A stretch of DNA of 64,000 nt from Dechloromonas denitrificans (GCF_020510665.1 NZ_CP075187.1:1-64000); one strand, 5' to 3'. Counted from the first letter of the stretch, positions 46,501 through 57,868 are shown. The notes: generated by a model not told the origin, from the sequence alone. Numbers and translations are program-made.

Positions 46501-47093
46501 CAATCGCTGAAGGCGGCGTGAAGATCTTCTGGCAACAGCAACTGATGTACTTTCTTGCCGACGACTTTTTCTGCCGGCCAACCGAAAATATCCTCGGCAC
46601 GACGATTCCACTCGGTGATGTGCCCCTGCTTGTTCCACAGGATGAAGGCCAGCGGGGTCGTGTTGTAGAGGGCCCGGTAGCGTAACTGGCTGTCACGCAG
46701 GGCGGCTTCGGTCTGCTTTTGCTCGGTGATGTCGCTAAACGTGAAGATCGTCGGGGTGGTATCGCTTGCCGGAGGACGAGTCTTGACGTCGAACCATGAC
46801 CACAGGCCGGAGGCATGGCGCAGGCGCAAGGTGAAGTTGCGTCGCTCGGTGCTTGTCGTGGTTGACGGGGGGGCGAGCAGCGCGGCAAGTTTCGGGCGAT
46901 CTTCCGGATGCGCGAGATCGAGCCATTCTGTTGCGCTGCGTGGCAGGGCCGTATCGCTGCACCCGAGCAGGTGATGAAAATTGACTGAGCGTAGCGACGT
47001 GGGCGACCCGGGTGACCAGACCCAGCATGCAACACCGGCAATTGCCAGTGCTTCTTCCAGAGCCTCGATCGAAAGGTTGCTGGAGGGGGACAT
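43518..47093 (-). CDS. Hybrid sensor histidine kinase (PAS-HisKA-HATPase-REC-REC-HPt)
   Basis: This 1191-residue phosphorelay protein has no clear transmembrane segment, so it is likely cytoplasmic. Four PAS/PAC units occupy about 10-530. A coiled coil precedes HisKA with [11 protein letters not shown] (His569), then HATPase motifs ([23 protein letters not shown]). Two receiver domains follow, with Asp853 (TIDLNMP) and Asp988 (LMDIQMP). The C-terminal HPt has His1135 (AHSTKG). Signal and output partner are unknown. It is the second gene of an operon, 23 bp after a CheZ-like gene. The layout resembles the 1417-residue kinase at 5667 but lacks the periplasmic sensor. Confidence 0.93.
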   Translation of the reverse strand: MSPSSNLSIEALEEALAIAGVACWVWSPGSPTSLRSVNFHHLLGCSDTALPRSATEWLDLAHPEDRPKLAALLAPPSTTTSTERRNFTLRLRHASGLWSWFDVKTRPPASDTTPTIFTFSDITEQKQTEAALRDSQLRYRALYNTTPLAFILWNKQGHITEWNRRAEDIFGWPAEKVVGKKVHQLLLPEDLHAAFSDCIKALIRGTGNGNFTSPVIGKNGLLLECAWHNVVLRNPGGGLLGILSLVQDVTEAHSAHLRLEKSEKTYRTLVETSPDAILLTRLDGKLQMANQQAHQLFGLNELDDLDTTSITDLLCTTGETSGRPAFIENPDEFAGLIANCQLRMQRRNGEPFEAAIAFTTILDYRGKSTGIVLFVRDVTEKIQAERELELHRKDLERLVQERTLELEGTRDSLAQIIDGSPVPTFVIDASHTITHWNKACEQIIGAPASQMIGTQNQWQAFYPNPRPVMADLVIGKDGDMVNQLYANSYSYSKLVPEGIESESYFAKFNRWLFFTAAPLRNQQNEVIGAIETLQDITERKQAEIALLEAKRLAEKAANAKAEFLANMSHEIRTPMNAVIGLAHLLLKTDISGKQRDYVSRIHGAGQMLLGLINDILDFSKIEAGQMLLENTEFLLDEVLDNVTAVLIQRAQEKGLELQYLVEPDVPASLVGDSLRMAQVLINLIGNAIKFTATGSVSVFIRQVARQGKQVELEISVKDTGIGMSAEQQSKLFQAFSQADSSITRKFGGTGLGLMICKRLTEMMQGHIEVSSQPGAGSTFIFTVKLGIGAAQGDLLRPGLRRALVVDDNPLARAVLARLLEKSGCSTVVAESGKQALTLLEISTPSAFDCITIDLNMPDMNGLELAEAIRNLLPKPPRLVMVTASDTTTLDTDPRLDIFDTVLNKPVTAAQINKLLATREIHSPGTTKPMTAPLAGLRVLLAEDIPTNQLIACEMLESFGATVETVDNGERALHKLLAEGKTYDVILMDIQMPEMDGLEATRRIRASGRCPGLPIIAMTAHAMDEERQRCMAAGMNDFITKPIDPALLQTKLAQWKPTAEMAPTQMSTGTIPMPPAEALPELPGIDQEIGLKRMMNKPKLYEKVLRDFHGRFADEAAAIRKAIAGQDFGEAERRAHSTKGLAGSIGATRLQEAALALEQQLHLVQAPAESVFEQYEQALTEVIDGIRTGFGL

Positions 47094-47116
47094 GGTGCGT
47101 CGCAGCCGCTATGTGC

Positions 47117-47686
47117 TCAGAACAATTCGATGTCGTCGCTCTTTTCTTTCATCTCGGACATGAACTGATCGACGGCATCCTGAACCGGCGTACCGGTCAT
47201 GACGGCTTCGAACATGGCGATTTCTTCGCGGGTCGAATATTTCGATTTGATCCGGTTCTGGAGATCGACCCATTCGCCCGGATTGAACAGCCGCTGGCGG
47301 TCAGCGACCAGATCGCTCAGATCACCGAGGCTGAGGCCGACGTGGGCCAGGCGCTGGACCAGCTTGTCGTAGAACTGGAAGGCGATGATGGCTTGATGCA
47401 CCATGCTGGAAACATGGTCTGAAACGCCGCTCAGGTTTTGCTTGGCCACGCCGACTTCACCTTGGTCGGGCAGCGTCTGGACGGTTTCGGAAATCATCCG
47501 CATATAGCCGGCCATGGTGGTGAAGGAGTCCGTCAGCACTTCGACCGACGTATTGCTGTCCTTCATGGCCGTTTCGATCTGAACTGCCGAGAGTTCAAGC
47601 ATCAGAACGGTTTCGCGAACCTGGCTCCAGTTCAGGTCTGGCTGGTGGGCACTGGTCCCGCGGGGTGAAAGTGTCTCGTCGGTCAT
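47117..47686 (-). CDS. CheZ-like protein with D-x3-Q motif
   Basis: This 189-residue protein looks all-helical. In AIIAFQFYDKLVQRL it carries Asp107 and Gln111 in the D-x3-Q spacing used by CheZ to dephosphorylate CheY. Its C-terminus SDDIELF resembles the CheY-binding tail of CheZ. Overall similarity to true CheZ appears low, and no chemotaxis genes are nearby. The ATG at 47686 is chosen over a start nine codons earlier. It lies 23 bp upstream of the hybrid kinase gene, so the natural guess is that it acts on receiver domains of that kinase or its partner. Confidence 0.55.
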   Translation of the reverse strand: MTDETLSPRGTSAHQPDLNWSQVRETVLMLELSAVQIETAMKDSNTSVEVLTDSFTTMAGYMRMISETVQTLPDQGEVGVAKQNLSGVSDHVSSMVHQAIIAFQFYDKLVQRLAHVGLSLGDLSDLVADRQRLFNPGEWVDLQNRIKSKYSTREEIAMFEAVMTGTPVQDAVDQFMSEMKEKSDDIELF

Positions 47687-47728
47687 AGGCTGGATTCTCT
47701 GGTCTGAGGCCAACGACTATAGCGCAAT

Positions 47729-48091
47729 TTATCGCTGGTTTTCTATTAAAACGTAGTATTTGCGGACGGTTTCAAGCACTTCGAAGCTTCCTGTGAAGCC
47801 GCCGGGAATGACACAGGCTTCACCGGCCGAGAATGTGCTGGCTTGCCCGTTTTCATCGGTGATTCGCAAACGCCCCTCAATGACGCAGAAAAATTCATCT
47901 TTGCCCGGAGCAAAGGCAATTTTCCAGGCACCAGGTTCGCATTGCCAGATGCCGGCGGATACCTGCCCCGTGGCAGCCAGGAAATGTTCATGCGTGGTGC
48001 GTAGCGGATTGCCTTGCAGCAGGCGCTCCGGCCGTGGCCGATCGTAGCTGGGTTCCGGCGTGGTGGCAGAGAAAACGGTCAGGGCGGGCAT
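47729..48091 (-). CDS. Cupin domain protein
   Basis: This 120-residue cytoplasmic protein has a single cupin barrel of the DUF861/EutQ-like type. The core reads GIWQCEPGAWKI, then FFCVIEGRLRITDENG and GEACVIPGGFTGSFEV. The usual His metal ligands are mostly missing (F and C at positions where many cupins have H), so metal binding is uncertain. Function is unknown. It is divergent from the amidase gene. Confidence 0.8.
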   Translation of the reverse strand: MPALTVFSATTPEPSYDRPRPERLLQGNPLRTTHEHFLAATGQVSAGIWQCEPGAWKIAFAPGKDEFFCVIEGRLRITDENGQASTFSAGEACVIPGGFTGSFEVLETVRKYYVLIENQR

Positions 48092-48182
48092 TGGGGTGTT
48101 TTAACGGAATCGGTCCGGAATCAGCGTTGCCGGGCAAAATGATTTGAAGGCAGGTATCTTAATTTGCCACGATAATTCTCGC

Positions 48183-48920
48183 ATGCGATTTATCTACTTA
48201 CTGGTTTTGGGCCTTTGGGCGGCGTTGACCGCGCAAGCCGGCGAACTGCCGATGATTGCGATCGATGTCGGCCATGGCGTGCGCGACTCTGGCGCAATCA
48301 GTGCGCGCGGGCGCAGCGAGTTTGCTTTCAATCAGACATTTGCCGCGGTACTGGCCGAGGCTGTCGACCAGCGCAGATTTCCTTTGCGCAAGGTGAATTT
48401 TGCCGGGGATATCGGCAGTCTTGTCGCGCGTCCGATACAAGCCAGGGATAGCGCCTTCTTCATCTCGATCCATCATGACTCGATCAGCGAGCAATATCTC
48501 AAGCACTGGGATTGGGACGGGCAGGAAACCAGCTACACCGACGTGAAGCGTGGCTACGGCATTTTTGTTTCGGCCCAGAATCCCGATCTGGCAACCAGCT
48601 TGCGTTGCGCTTCGGCGATGGGCAGTCAGTTGCGGCGTGCGGGGTTTGTTCCGACGCCATGGCACGGCCGCAAACACCTGGCGGCAGATGCCGAAAATGG
48701 CGTGTGGTACTACGACAATCTTGTGGTGCTCTACCGCACAACGCTGCCGGCCGTACTGTTTGAAGCCGGCGTGATCAAGCACCGCGAAGAGGAACTCGAA
48801 CTGCTCGATCCGGAACGTCAGGCGCGGATGGCCGATGCCCTGGCAACGGGGATCGCCGCTTGCCTGTCGGTCAGAGAAAAATCGGCTCCGGGGTCAGGTC
48901 GACCGCAAAACGTGCCCTGA
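48183..48920 (+). CDS. N-acetylmuramoyl-L-alanine amidase (Amidase_3)
   Basis: An exported peptidoglycan amidase of 245 residues. The signal peptide is MRFIYLLVLGLWAALTAQA. The Amidase_3 zinc site is visible: His in AIDVGHGVRD, Glu in RSEFAFN and His in FISIHHDS; the catalytic Glu is in VLFEAGV. No AMIN or LysM targeting domain is present, so it is a bare catalytic domain. A TTG at 48144 would spoil the signal peptide. The 3' end overlaps the convergent murB by 50 bp. Confidence 0.9.
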   Translation: MRFIYLLVLGLWAALTAQAGELPMIAIDVGHGVRDSGAISARGRSEFAFNQTFAAVLAEAVDQRRFPLRKVNFAGDIGSLVARPIQARDSAFFISIHHDSISEQYLKHWDWDGQETSYTDVKRGYGIFVSAQNPDLATSLRCASAMGSQLRRAGFVPTPWHGRKHLAADAENGVWYYDNLVVLYRTTLPAVLFEAGVIKHREEELELLDPERQARMADALATGIAACLSVREKSAPGSGRPQNVP

Positions 48921-49884
48921 CATCGCTCTGCACGGCAGCCATGGTCTGTTTGACATCGTTACCTGTTGCGCCGCCGTGATTGACCAGCACCAGCGCCTGT
49001 TTTTCATACATTCCGACCGGGCCGAGTCGCTTGCCTTTCCAGCCCGCCTGCTCGATCAGCCAGCCGGCCGCCAGCTTGACCCAGCCATCGGGCTGCGGGT
49101 AGCGCGGCAAGGTGGGATGCTCGGCGGCAAGCCGATCAGCTTTTTCGCGGTCAACGACCGGATTGTGGAAAAAACTACCGGTATTCGGTATTTGGGCCGG
49201 GTCGGGGAGTTTGCGCTGGCGGACGGCAATGACCGCTTGGGCGATATCCTGTGGCGTCGGGTTGGCAATCTGGCGGACCGCCAGTTCCTGGGTGATGTCG
49301 GCGTAGCGTGTATTGGCTTGCCAGGCTTTAGCCAGACGGAAAACAACGGCGGTGATCGCCATTCGGCCACTCAAATGCCAGCCTTGTTGCTTGAACAGGC
49401 TATCACGATAGGCAAAACGGCTGGCATCGCGGTCGAGCGTGGTAAATGCCTGTTTTTCGAAATCCCAGGCGGTGAGTGACTCAAGACAATCGCCGGCCTC
49501 CAGACCGTAGGCACCAATATTCTGGATGGGCGCAGCACCGACCGTGCCGGGAATCAGCGACAGGTTCTCCAGGCCGGGCCAGCCTTGTTGCAAGGTCCAC
49601 TGGACGAAGTCGTGCCAGTTTTCACCGGCGCCGGCTTCGATGTACCAGGCATCGGCATCTTCCTTGAGCAGGCGTTTGCCAGGGATGGCCATGTGCAGCA
49701 CCAGGCCATCAAAGTTGCCGGTCAAGACGAGGTTGCTGCCACCACCGAGTATGAAACGCCGTTCCTTGCCCGGCATTGCGGCGGTCAACTGGGCTGGATC
49801 GCTGATTTTCAGATAGCCGGCCGCCTGCCCGGGAAGGGCCAGGGTGTTGAAGGCGCGGAGGTCGACATTGTGCTGGATGGTCAT
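48871..49884 (-). CDS. murB: UDP-N-acetylenolpyruvoylglucosamine reductase
   Basis: MurB reduces the enolpyruvyl group to make UDP-MurNAc for peptidoglycan. The 337-residue FAD enzyme has the FAD loop LGGGSNLVLTGNFDG, PGTVGAAPIQNIGAYG, the catalytic Ser region NTGSFFHNPVV and a C-terminal Glu region. Length fits the type I (E. coli-like) MurB. It is downstream of metH on the same strand but separated by a terminator, and is convergent with the amidase gene. It is not in a mur/fts cluster. Confidence 0.96.
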   Translation of the reverse strand: MTIQHNVDLRAFNTLALPGQAAGYLKISDPAQLTAAMPGKERRFILGGGSNLVLTGNFDGLVLHMAIPGKRLLKEDADAWYIEAGAGENWHDFVQWTLQQGWPGLENLSLIPGTVGAAPIQNIGAYGLEAGDCLESLTAWDFEKQAFTTLDRDASRFAYRDSLFKQQGWHLSGRMAITAVVFRLAKAWQANTRYADITQELAVRQIANPTPQDIAQAVIAVRQRKLPDPAQIPNTGSFFHNPVVDREKADRLAAEHPTLPRYPQPDGWVKLAAGWLIEQAGWKGKRLGPVGMYEKQALVLVNHGGATGNDVKQTMAAVQSDVRARFAVDLTPEPIFL

Positions 49885-49910
49885 GGATCTTTGGGCAAAG
49901 CTTGCTCAAG

Positions 49911-49947
49911 CAAACAAAAGCTGCGGTCGACGTTGGCTCGACCGCAG
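49911..49947 (-). terminator. Rho-independent terminator after metH
   Basis: On the minus strand a perfect 10-bp stem (arms 49938-49947 and 49921-49930, CTGCGGTCGA with TCGACCGCAG) has a 7-base loop and is followed by CTTTTGTTTG. It lies between metH and murB. The stem contains the over-represented word GCGGTCGAC. Confidence 0.85.
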
Positions 49948-49961
49948 TTTGGCTCGGCCGA

Positions 49962-53624
<3,663 letters not shown>

Positions 53625-53664
53625 CTGGATCACCTCGGCAAAGCTTGAATACACCGGGGACGCC

Positions 53665-53713
53665 GCAAAAACGAACGGCGCCACAAACCGGTTTGGGGTT
53701 TGCGAGCGCCGTT
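53665..53713 (-). terminator. Regulated terminator of the metH leader
   Basis: On the minus strand AACGGCGC (53713-53706) pairs with GCGCCGTT (53681-53674) and is followed by CGTTTTT. The first arm is also part of the riboswitch aptamer, so ligand binding and terminator formation are mutually exclusive. Bound SAH should prevent termination and turn metH on. Confidence 0.82.
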
Positions 53714-53763
53714 GATCATTGCCGAGCCTGGCCCCATCTCAGGGTCGCAGCGCTCCTCGGCAG
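53702..53763 (-). ncRNA. S-adenosylhomocysteine riboswitch upstream of metH
   Basis: Read on the minus strand, the leader shows the conserved SAH aptamer blocks in order: CCGAGGAGCGCTGCGACC, then GCCAGGCTCGG, then AACGGCGCTCGC. The first block pairs with the second (CCGAG with CTCGG) and its GAGCGC with the third. This is the arrangement known for SAH riboswitches before metH or ahcY in beta- and gammaproteobacteria. It lies 78-139 bp before the metH start and shares a strand with the terminator arm. Confidence 0.93.
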
Positions 53764-53813
53764 AGCCGCTAGTTTACCGGCCACTGCCAAGACTGCCAAG
53801 TGCCTTGATTTAT

Positions 53814-54308
53814 TTAGCCTTTCATCGCCACGCGCTTGGCGGTCTTGCGAACGCCGCCGGTCTTCAGGTCAAAATGCACCATGAAATAGGTTTCTTCTGT
53901 CGATGGCGTGCCTTCGACGCGCCATTCCCAGATGTCTTCGCCCAGGTTGTCGAAGACAATTTTGCTGGCCGGCGCGCCGAGCAGGCGGCGGATTTCATCG
54001 CGACTCATGCCATCGCGCACGCGGGCAAAGTTGGTCTCGGTCAGAACCTGTTCGATAGCCCGGACGATCTGGTCGCCACCGATGGTGATCATGTAGCAAT
54101 GCACCCCGCTTGGCTGGCGGCTGTATTCCCAGGTGACGCTGCCATCCGGGTTGCTGAATTCGAAGCCGGGATTGCCCATGCGCGAGCGGACTTCGCTGGC
54201 GCTGGTGATGCCGGGTTTGATGTTCGGCAGATTGACCATGTCGCAGGCTGGCAGGCAGGCGGCAAGCAAGGCCCCGAGGGCGTTGCTGATCCAGTGACGT
54301 AGTTGCAT
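53814..54308 (-). CDS. BamE/SmpA-like outer-membrane lipoprotein
   Basis: This 164-residue lipoprotein has a signal ending in the lipobox LPAC before D, then two BamE/OmlA-like units: one around NLPNIKPGITSASEVRSRMG and the other around VRDGMSRDEIRRLLG. BamE proper has one such unit, so this is a two-unit relative rather than BamE itself. GGAGAATTC precedes the ATG. It lies upstream of metH's riboswitch on the same strand. It is divergent from the rhodanese gene. The role in envelope assembly is inferred only from the fold. Confidence 0.8.
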   Translation of the reverse strand: MQLRHWISNALGALLAACLPACDMVNLPNIKPGITSASEVRSRMGNPGFEFSNPDGSVTWEYSRQPSGVHCYMITIGGDQIVRAIEQVLTETNFARVRDGMSRDEIRRLLGAPASKIVFDNLGEDIWEWRVEGTPSTEETYFMVHFDLKTGGVRKTAKRVAMKG

Positions 54309-54396
54309 GAATTCTCCCGATCGTTGATCCGCCCAGTTTACGCTTTGGCTGACAAGCTTTCATAATATCGGCATACCCTGATTTACGGATTCCCCG

Positions 54397-54789
54397 ATGC
54401 ACAGCCTCGATCCCACCGCCGCTTACGCCTTGCTTGGCTTGCAGCCTGAAGCCGTTCTGCTTGATTGCCGGACGGAAATTGAGCACATGTATGTCGGTCA
54501 TCCGGTTGGGGCCGAACATGTTGCCTGGCAGGAAGGGCCGGATTGGGAAATCGACCCGGCGTTTGCCGACAAGGTCCGGCGGCTGGTCAAGGGGGATCTG
54601 TCTCGTCCGGTGCTGATCATTTGCCGGAGCGGTACGCGCTCGCTCGATGCCGGCCTGGCGCTCGAAGCGGCGGGTTTTACCCAGGTGATCAATGTGCTGG
54701 AAGGGTTCGAGGGGCCGCTTGACGACGATTTCCATCGCGGCACGCTGGGTGGCTGGCGTTTTCGCGGTCTACCCTGGCAACAGTCGTGA
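54397..54789 (+). CDS. Rhodanese-like domain protein
   Basis: This 130-residue single-domain rhodanese has the active-site loop CRSGTRS with the catalytic Cys, and the AVLLDCRT entry motif. It lacks a signal peptide, so it is cytoplasmic. Sulfur transfer is the family role; donor and acceptor are unknown. The last 21 bp overlap the convergent Bcr-type transporter gene. Confidence 0.88.
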   Translation: MHSLDPTAAYALLGLQPEAVLLDCRTEIEHMYVGHPVGAEHVAWQEGPDWEIDPAFADKVRRLVKGDLSRPVLIICRSGTRSLDAGLALEAAGFTQVINVLEGFEGPLDDDFHRGTLGGWRFRGLPWQQS

Positions 54790-55968
54790 TTTCTGGTGCG
54801 CCAGTGCGGCCAGTCCGCCGAGCAGCAGCATGCCCCCCATGCCGAGTGCCAGCGTCAAGGTTGATCCCCAGAGAAGCGGGGCGATCAGGCCGGCGGCCAG
54901 GCTGTTGAATCCGGACTGGAAAAAAGTCTGGCAGGACGCCGCCAGCCCGCGCTGATCGGGAAAAGGGTCAAGCGCCAGGATGGTCAGGCAGGGCATCGCC
55001 AAAGCCATGCCCAGGGTGTAAATAAAAAGCGGCAGCACACTCCATGGCAAGGCTGGTGGCAATACCAGATTCAACACGAGGTTGATTGTCGCGGCGCTGG
55101 CCATTACGCCGTAGCCGAGTGCGATGGTTCCGCTCAGGGATCGCTTTCCGGCCAGTCGACCGGAGAGCCACGAGCCGCTCATCAGTCCGCACATGGCCGG
55201 TCCGAACAGCCACAGGAAGCCGGTTTCAGCGATGCCCAGATGCTGCATCAGGAAAACCGGGGCCGACAGGACGTAAATGAAGAACCCGACAAAATTCAGC
55301 GACAGGGCGGCGCAGGCAAAGAGAAAGGCCGGTGAGGTAAATACCTTCCAGTAAGTGCGGCCAAGGTAGCCGGGGCGTAGCGACTGGCGTTTTTCCGGCG
55401 CCAGGGTTTCCGGCAGCAGTTTCCAGCAGGCCAACCAGAGTGCTGCGGTCGACAGGACAAGAAAGGCAAAAATCGAACGCCAGCCAAAAAAGGTTTGCAG
55501 CCAGCCGCCGATGACGGGGGCAATGGCCGGGGCGAGGGCAAACATCATGGTGATTTGTGACATCAGGCGCTGGGCGGCCGGGCCATCGAAAAGATCGCGG
55601 ACAATCGCCCGGCTGATGACGATGCCGGCTCCGGCGGTCACGCCCTGCATGGCACGCCAGAACCAGAGATGTTCGATGCAGGTCGCAAAGACGCAGCCGG
55701 CCGAAGCAATGCCGAACAGCGCGAGGGCGATCAGAATGACCCGGCGTCGGCCAAAGCGGTCTGAAATGGCGCCATGCCATAGCGTCATTACCGCAAAGGC
55801 CAGCAAATAAGCGGAGAGCGTCTGCTGGACTTCAAGCTGCGTCGCCCCGAGTTTGTCGGCGATGTCGTGGAAAGACGGCAGGTAAGTGTCGATCGAGAAT
55901 GGCCCGAGGGCCGAGAGCGCGGCAAGCAGCAGCGCAATGCCGCGCGGCGCGGCTTTGGGTTCAGTCAT
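54769..55968 (-). CDS. Bcr/CflA-type MFS drug transporter
   Basis: This 399-residue protein has about 12 hydrophobic segments. It shows Bcr/CflA features: GPFSIDTYLPSF in helix 1, the SDRFGRRRVIL loop after helix 2 and VISRAIVRDLFDG in the helix 4-5 region. Such pumps export bicyclomycin, sulfonamides or cysteine in E. coli; the substrate here is not known. ATG at 55968 gives the family N-terminus. It overlaps the comM stop by 8 bp, so it follows comM in the same transcript. Confidence 0.9.
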   Translation of the reverse strand: MTEPKAAPRGIALLLAALSALGPFSIDTYLPSFHDIADKLGATQLEVQQTLSAYLLAFAVMTLWHGAISDRFGRRRVILIALALFGIASAGCVFATCIEHLWFWRAMQGVTAGAGIVISRAIVRDLFDGPAAQRLMSQITMMFALAPAIAPVIGGWLQTFFGWRSIFAFLVLSTAALWLACWKLLPETLAPEKRQSLRPGYLGRTYWKVFTSPAFLFACAALSLNFVGFFIYVLSAPVFLMQHLGIAETGFLWLFGPAMCGLMSGSWLSGRLAGKRSLSGTIALGYGVMASAATINLVLNLVLPPALPWSVLPLFIYTLGMALAMPCLTILALDPFPDQRGLAASCQTFFQSGFNSLAAGLIAPLLWGSTLTLALGMGGMLLLGGLAALAHQKSRLLPG

Positions 55969-57451
55969 GGGCAAGGCGGCGGTACTGGATGGCTTCGGCA
56001 ATATGCGCGGCGGTGATGTCCTGGCTGGCGGCCAGATCGGCGATGGTGCGTGCAACCTTGAGAATGCGGTGCCAGGCGCGGGCCGACAGATTGAGCCGGG
56101 TGGTAGCTTGTTTGAGGAGCTGTTTTCCGGCTTCATCGGGACTGCAGCACTGATCGACTTCAGCCGCACTCAGGCGGGCATTCGGTTTGTGCTGGCGAGC
56201 CCGTTGTCGGGCCTGCGCTGTTTCAACGCGCGCCCGAACTGTCGCCGATGCTTCTCCTGCGGCTTGTTCGGCCAGCGTGTCGGCCGGCAGGGCGGGGACT
56301 TCGATGAGCAGATCGATGCGGTCGAGAAACGGGCCGGAAAGCTTGCCGCGGTAACGGGCGATCTGGTCGGGAGTGCACCGGCATTTTCCCTGGCTGTCAC
56401 CGTGGAAGCCGCATGGACACGGATTCATTGCCCCGATCAGCTGAAACTCGGCAGGGAATTCAGCATGCCGGGCGGCACGAGCAATGTGCACCCGGCCGGA
56501 CTCAAGCGGTTCGCGCAGGGTTTCGAGGACCTTGCGATCAAATTCGACCAATTCGTCGAGAAAAAGCACGCCCTGATGCGCCAGGCTGATTTCACCCGGG
56601 CGAGGTGGGTTGCCGCCGCCAACCAGCGCAACAGCAGATGCCGTGTGATGGGGCTGGCGATAGGGGCGGACGCCGAAATTTTCTGGTCGAAACAGGCCGG
56701 TGAGGGACAGCACGGCTGCCGAACTGCGGGCCGCATCGGGATCGAGGGCCGGCATCAGGCCGGGCAGGCGGGCCGCAAGCATCGATTTTCCTGAGCCAGG
56801 CGGACCGATCATCAGTAGCGAGTGATTTCCAGCGGCAGCGATTTCCAGCACACGTTTGGCTTGTGTCTGACCGCGTACTTCACTCAAATCGGGGAAAACA
56901 GGCGCTTTTCTGTCGTCGACCGCGACAGCTCGGGGCAAAGCCTGCTGGCCGCCCAGGTGTGCGCAGACTTCAAGCAGGGAGCGGGCAGCAAAAATATGAT
57001 CGCTCCCGGTCAGGGCGGCTTCGTGGGCGCTGCTTTCGGGCAGGATGAAGGCCTTGCCCTGGCCTGTCTGGAGCGCCATGGCCAGTGCGCCGCGAACCGG
57101 ACGTAATTCACCGGAAAGAGACAGTTCGCCGGCAAATTCGTAATCAGCCAGTGCGCGGGCCGGAATCTGGCCGCTGGCAGCAAGGATACCGAGGGCGATC
57201 GGCAGATCGAAACGGCCCGACTCTTTCGGTAAATCGGCCGGGGCAAGGTTGACCGTGATGCGCTTGCCCGGGAATTCAAAGCCGGAATTGACGATGGCTG
57301 CGCGCACGCGGTCGCGCGCTTCCTTGACTTCGGTATCCGGCAGACCGACCAGTGCAAAACTGGGCAGGCCACTGGCCAGATGAACCTCGACGATGACCGG
57401 CGGGGCGTTGAGACCGTCAAGCCCTCGGCTGTGAGCGACGGCTAGCGCCAT
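55961..57451 (-). CDS. comM: ComM/YifB Mg-chelatase-like AAA+ protein
   Basis: ComM is a hexameric branch-migration helicase that helps integrate DNA during natural transformation. The 496-residue product has an N-terminal Lon-like domain (GLPSFALVGLPDTEVKEARD), AAA+ Walker A GPPGSGKSMLA, the Mg-chelatase-type GEISLAHQGVLFLDE region, a CxCG zinc-like patch (NPCPCGFHGD) and a C-terminal domain (LSARAWHRILKVARTI). It lies 5 bp after ubiK. dprA at 22.1 kb is the other competence gene in the window. Confidence 0.95.
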   Translation of the reverse strand: MALAVAHSRGLDGLNAPPVIVEVHLASGLPSFALVGLPDTEVKEARDRVRAAIVNSGFEFPGKRITVNLAPADLPKESGRFDLPIALGILAASGQIPARALADYEFAGELSLSGELRPVRGALAMALQTGQGKAFILPESSAHEAALTGSDHIFAARSLLEVCAHLGGQQALPRAVAVDDRKAPVFPDLSEVRGQTQAKRVLEIAAAGNHSLLMIGPPGSGKSMLAARLPGLMPALDPDAARSSAAVLSLTGLFRPENFGVRPYRQPHHTASAVALVGGGNPPRPGEISLAHQGVLFLDELVEFDRKVLETLREPLESGRVHIARAARHAEFPAEFQLIGAMNPCPCGFHGDSQGKCRCTPDQIARYRGKLSGPFLDRIDLLIEVPALPADTLAEQAAGEASATVRARVETAQARQRARQHKPNARLSAAEVDQCCSPDEAGKQLLKQATTRLNLSARAWHRILKVARTIADLAASQDITAAHIAEAIQYRRLAHD

Positions 57452-57456
57452 GTGGA

Positions 57457-57699
57457 TTACTCGCCCGAGCGGGCTTTTTCCAGGGCCTCGACACGGGCTT
57501 CGAGTTGTTTGAGCTTCTCGCGGGTGCGGGCCAGCACCTGAGCCTGGATATCAAACTCTTCGCGGGTGACCAGATCAAGCTTGGAAAACATGCCGCTCAT
57601 GACGGCCTTGGCGTTTCTTTCGATGTCCTTGGCAGGTGAGCTGGCCAGCAGGGCGCTCATCTTGGCGCCGATTTCTTCCATGGTTTTGGGGTCGAGCAT
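57457..57699 (-). CDS. ubiK: Ubiquinone biosynthesis accessory factor UbiK
   Basis: UbiK (YqiC/BMFP family) is a small membrane-fusogenic protein that helps ubiquinone synthesis under oxygen. The 80-residue product shows the family N-terminus (MEEIGAKMSALL) and a C-terminal coiled coil (REKLKQLEARVEALEKA). GGAGGAACCTC precedes the ATG. It is the first gene of the ubiK-comM-bcr run and is divergent from torF. Confidence 0.9.
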   Translation of the reverse strand: MLDPKTMEEIGAKMSALLASSPAKDIERNAKAVMSGMFSKLDLVTREEFDIQAQVLARTREKLKQLEARVEALEKARSGE

Positions 57700-57789
57700 G
57701 AGGTTCCTCCGTGATTGGCCAGTGTAACACAGCGGCGTAAGTCACTTTTCAGGATGGCCGCTCGTCGGTGGTGCGGGCAATAAAGTCTA

Positions 57790-57806
57790 CGCACTCGATT
57801 GGTGCG
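57790..57806. promoter_or_regulatory. NtrC-type activator site upstream of torF-glnK-amtB
   Basis: GCACT-N5-GGTGC (57791-57805) is the palindrome pattern bound by NtrC, about 80 bp upstream of the sigma-54 promoter. A half-site TGGTGC is present at 57769-57774. The gene set (PII protein and ammonium transporter) is a classic NtrC target. The ntrC gene itself is outside the window. Confidence 0.72.
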
Positions 57807-57845
57807 CCCCTATTCGCTTGGGGGCCGCAATCGTGGGGAGATCGT

Positions 57846-57859
57846 TTGATTTTGATCAA
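57846..57859. promoter_or_regulatory. FNR/ANR-type oxygen-response box
   Basis: TTGAT-N4-ATCAA is a perfect FNR-family half-site pair. Its centre is about 43 bp upstream of the inferred start near 57896, the usual class II activator position. It sits between the NtrC-type site and the sigma-54 promoter. Confidence 0.65.
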
Positions 57860-57868
57860 AAACGAGCC

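Noticed and set aside
53625..53813. Cobalamin or SAM riboswitch before metH
   Set aside because: The leader lacks a B12 box and is too short for a cobalamin aptamer; its conserved blocks fit the SAH class instead.
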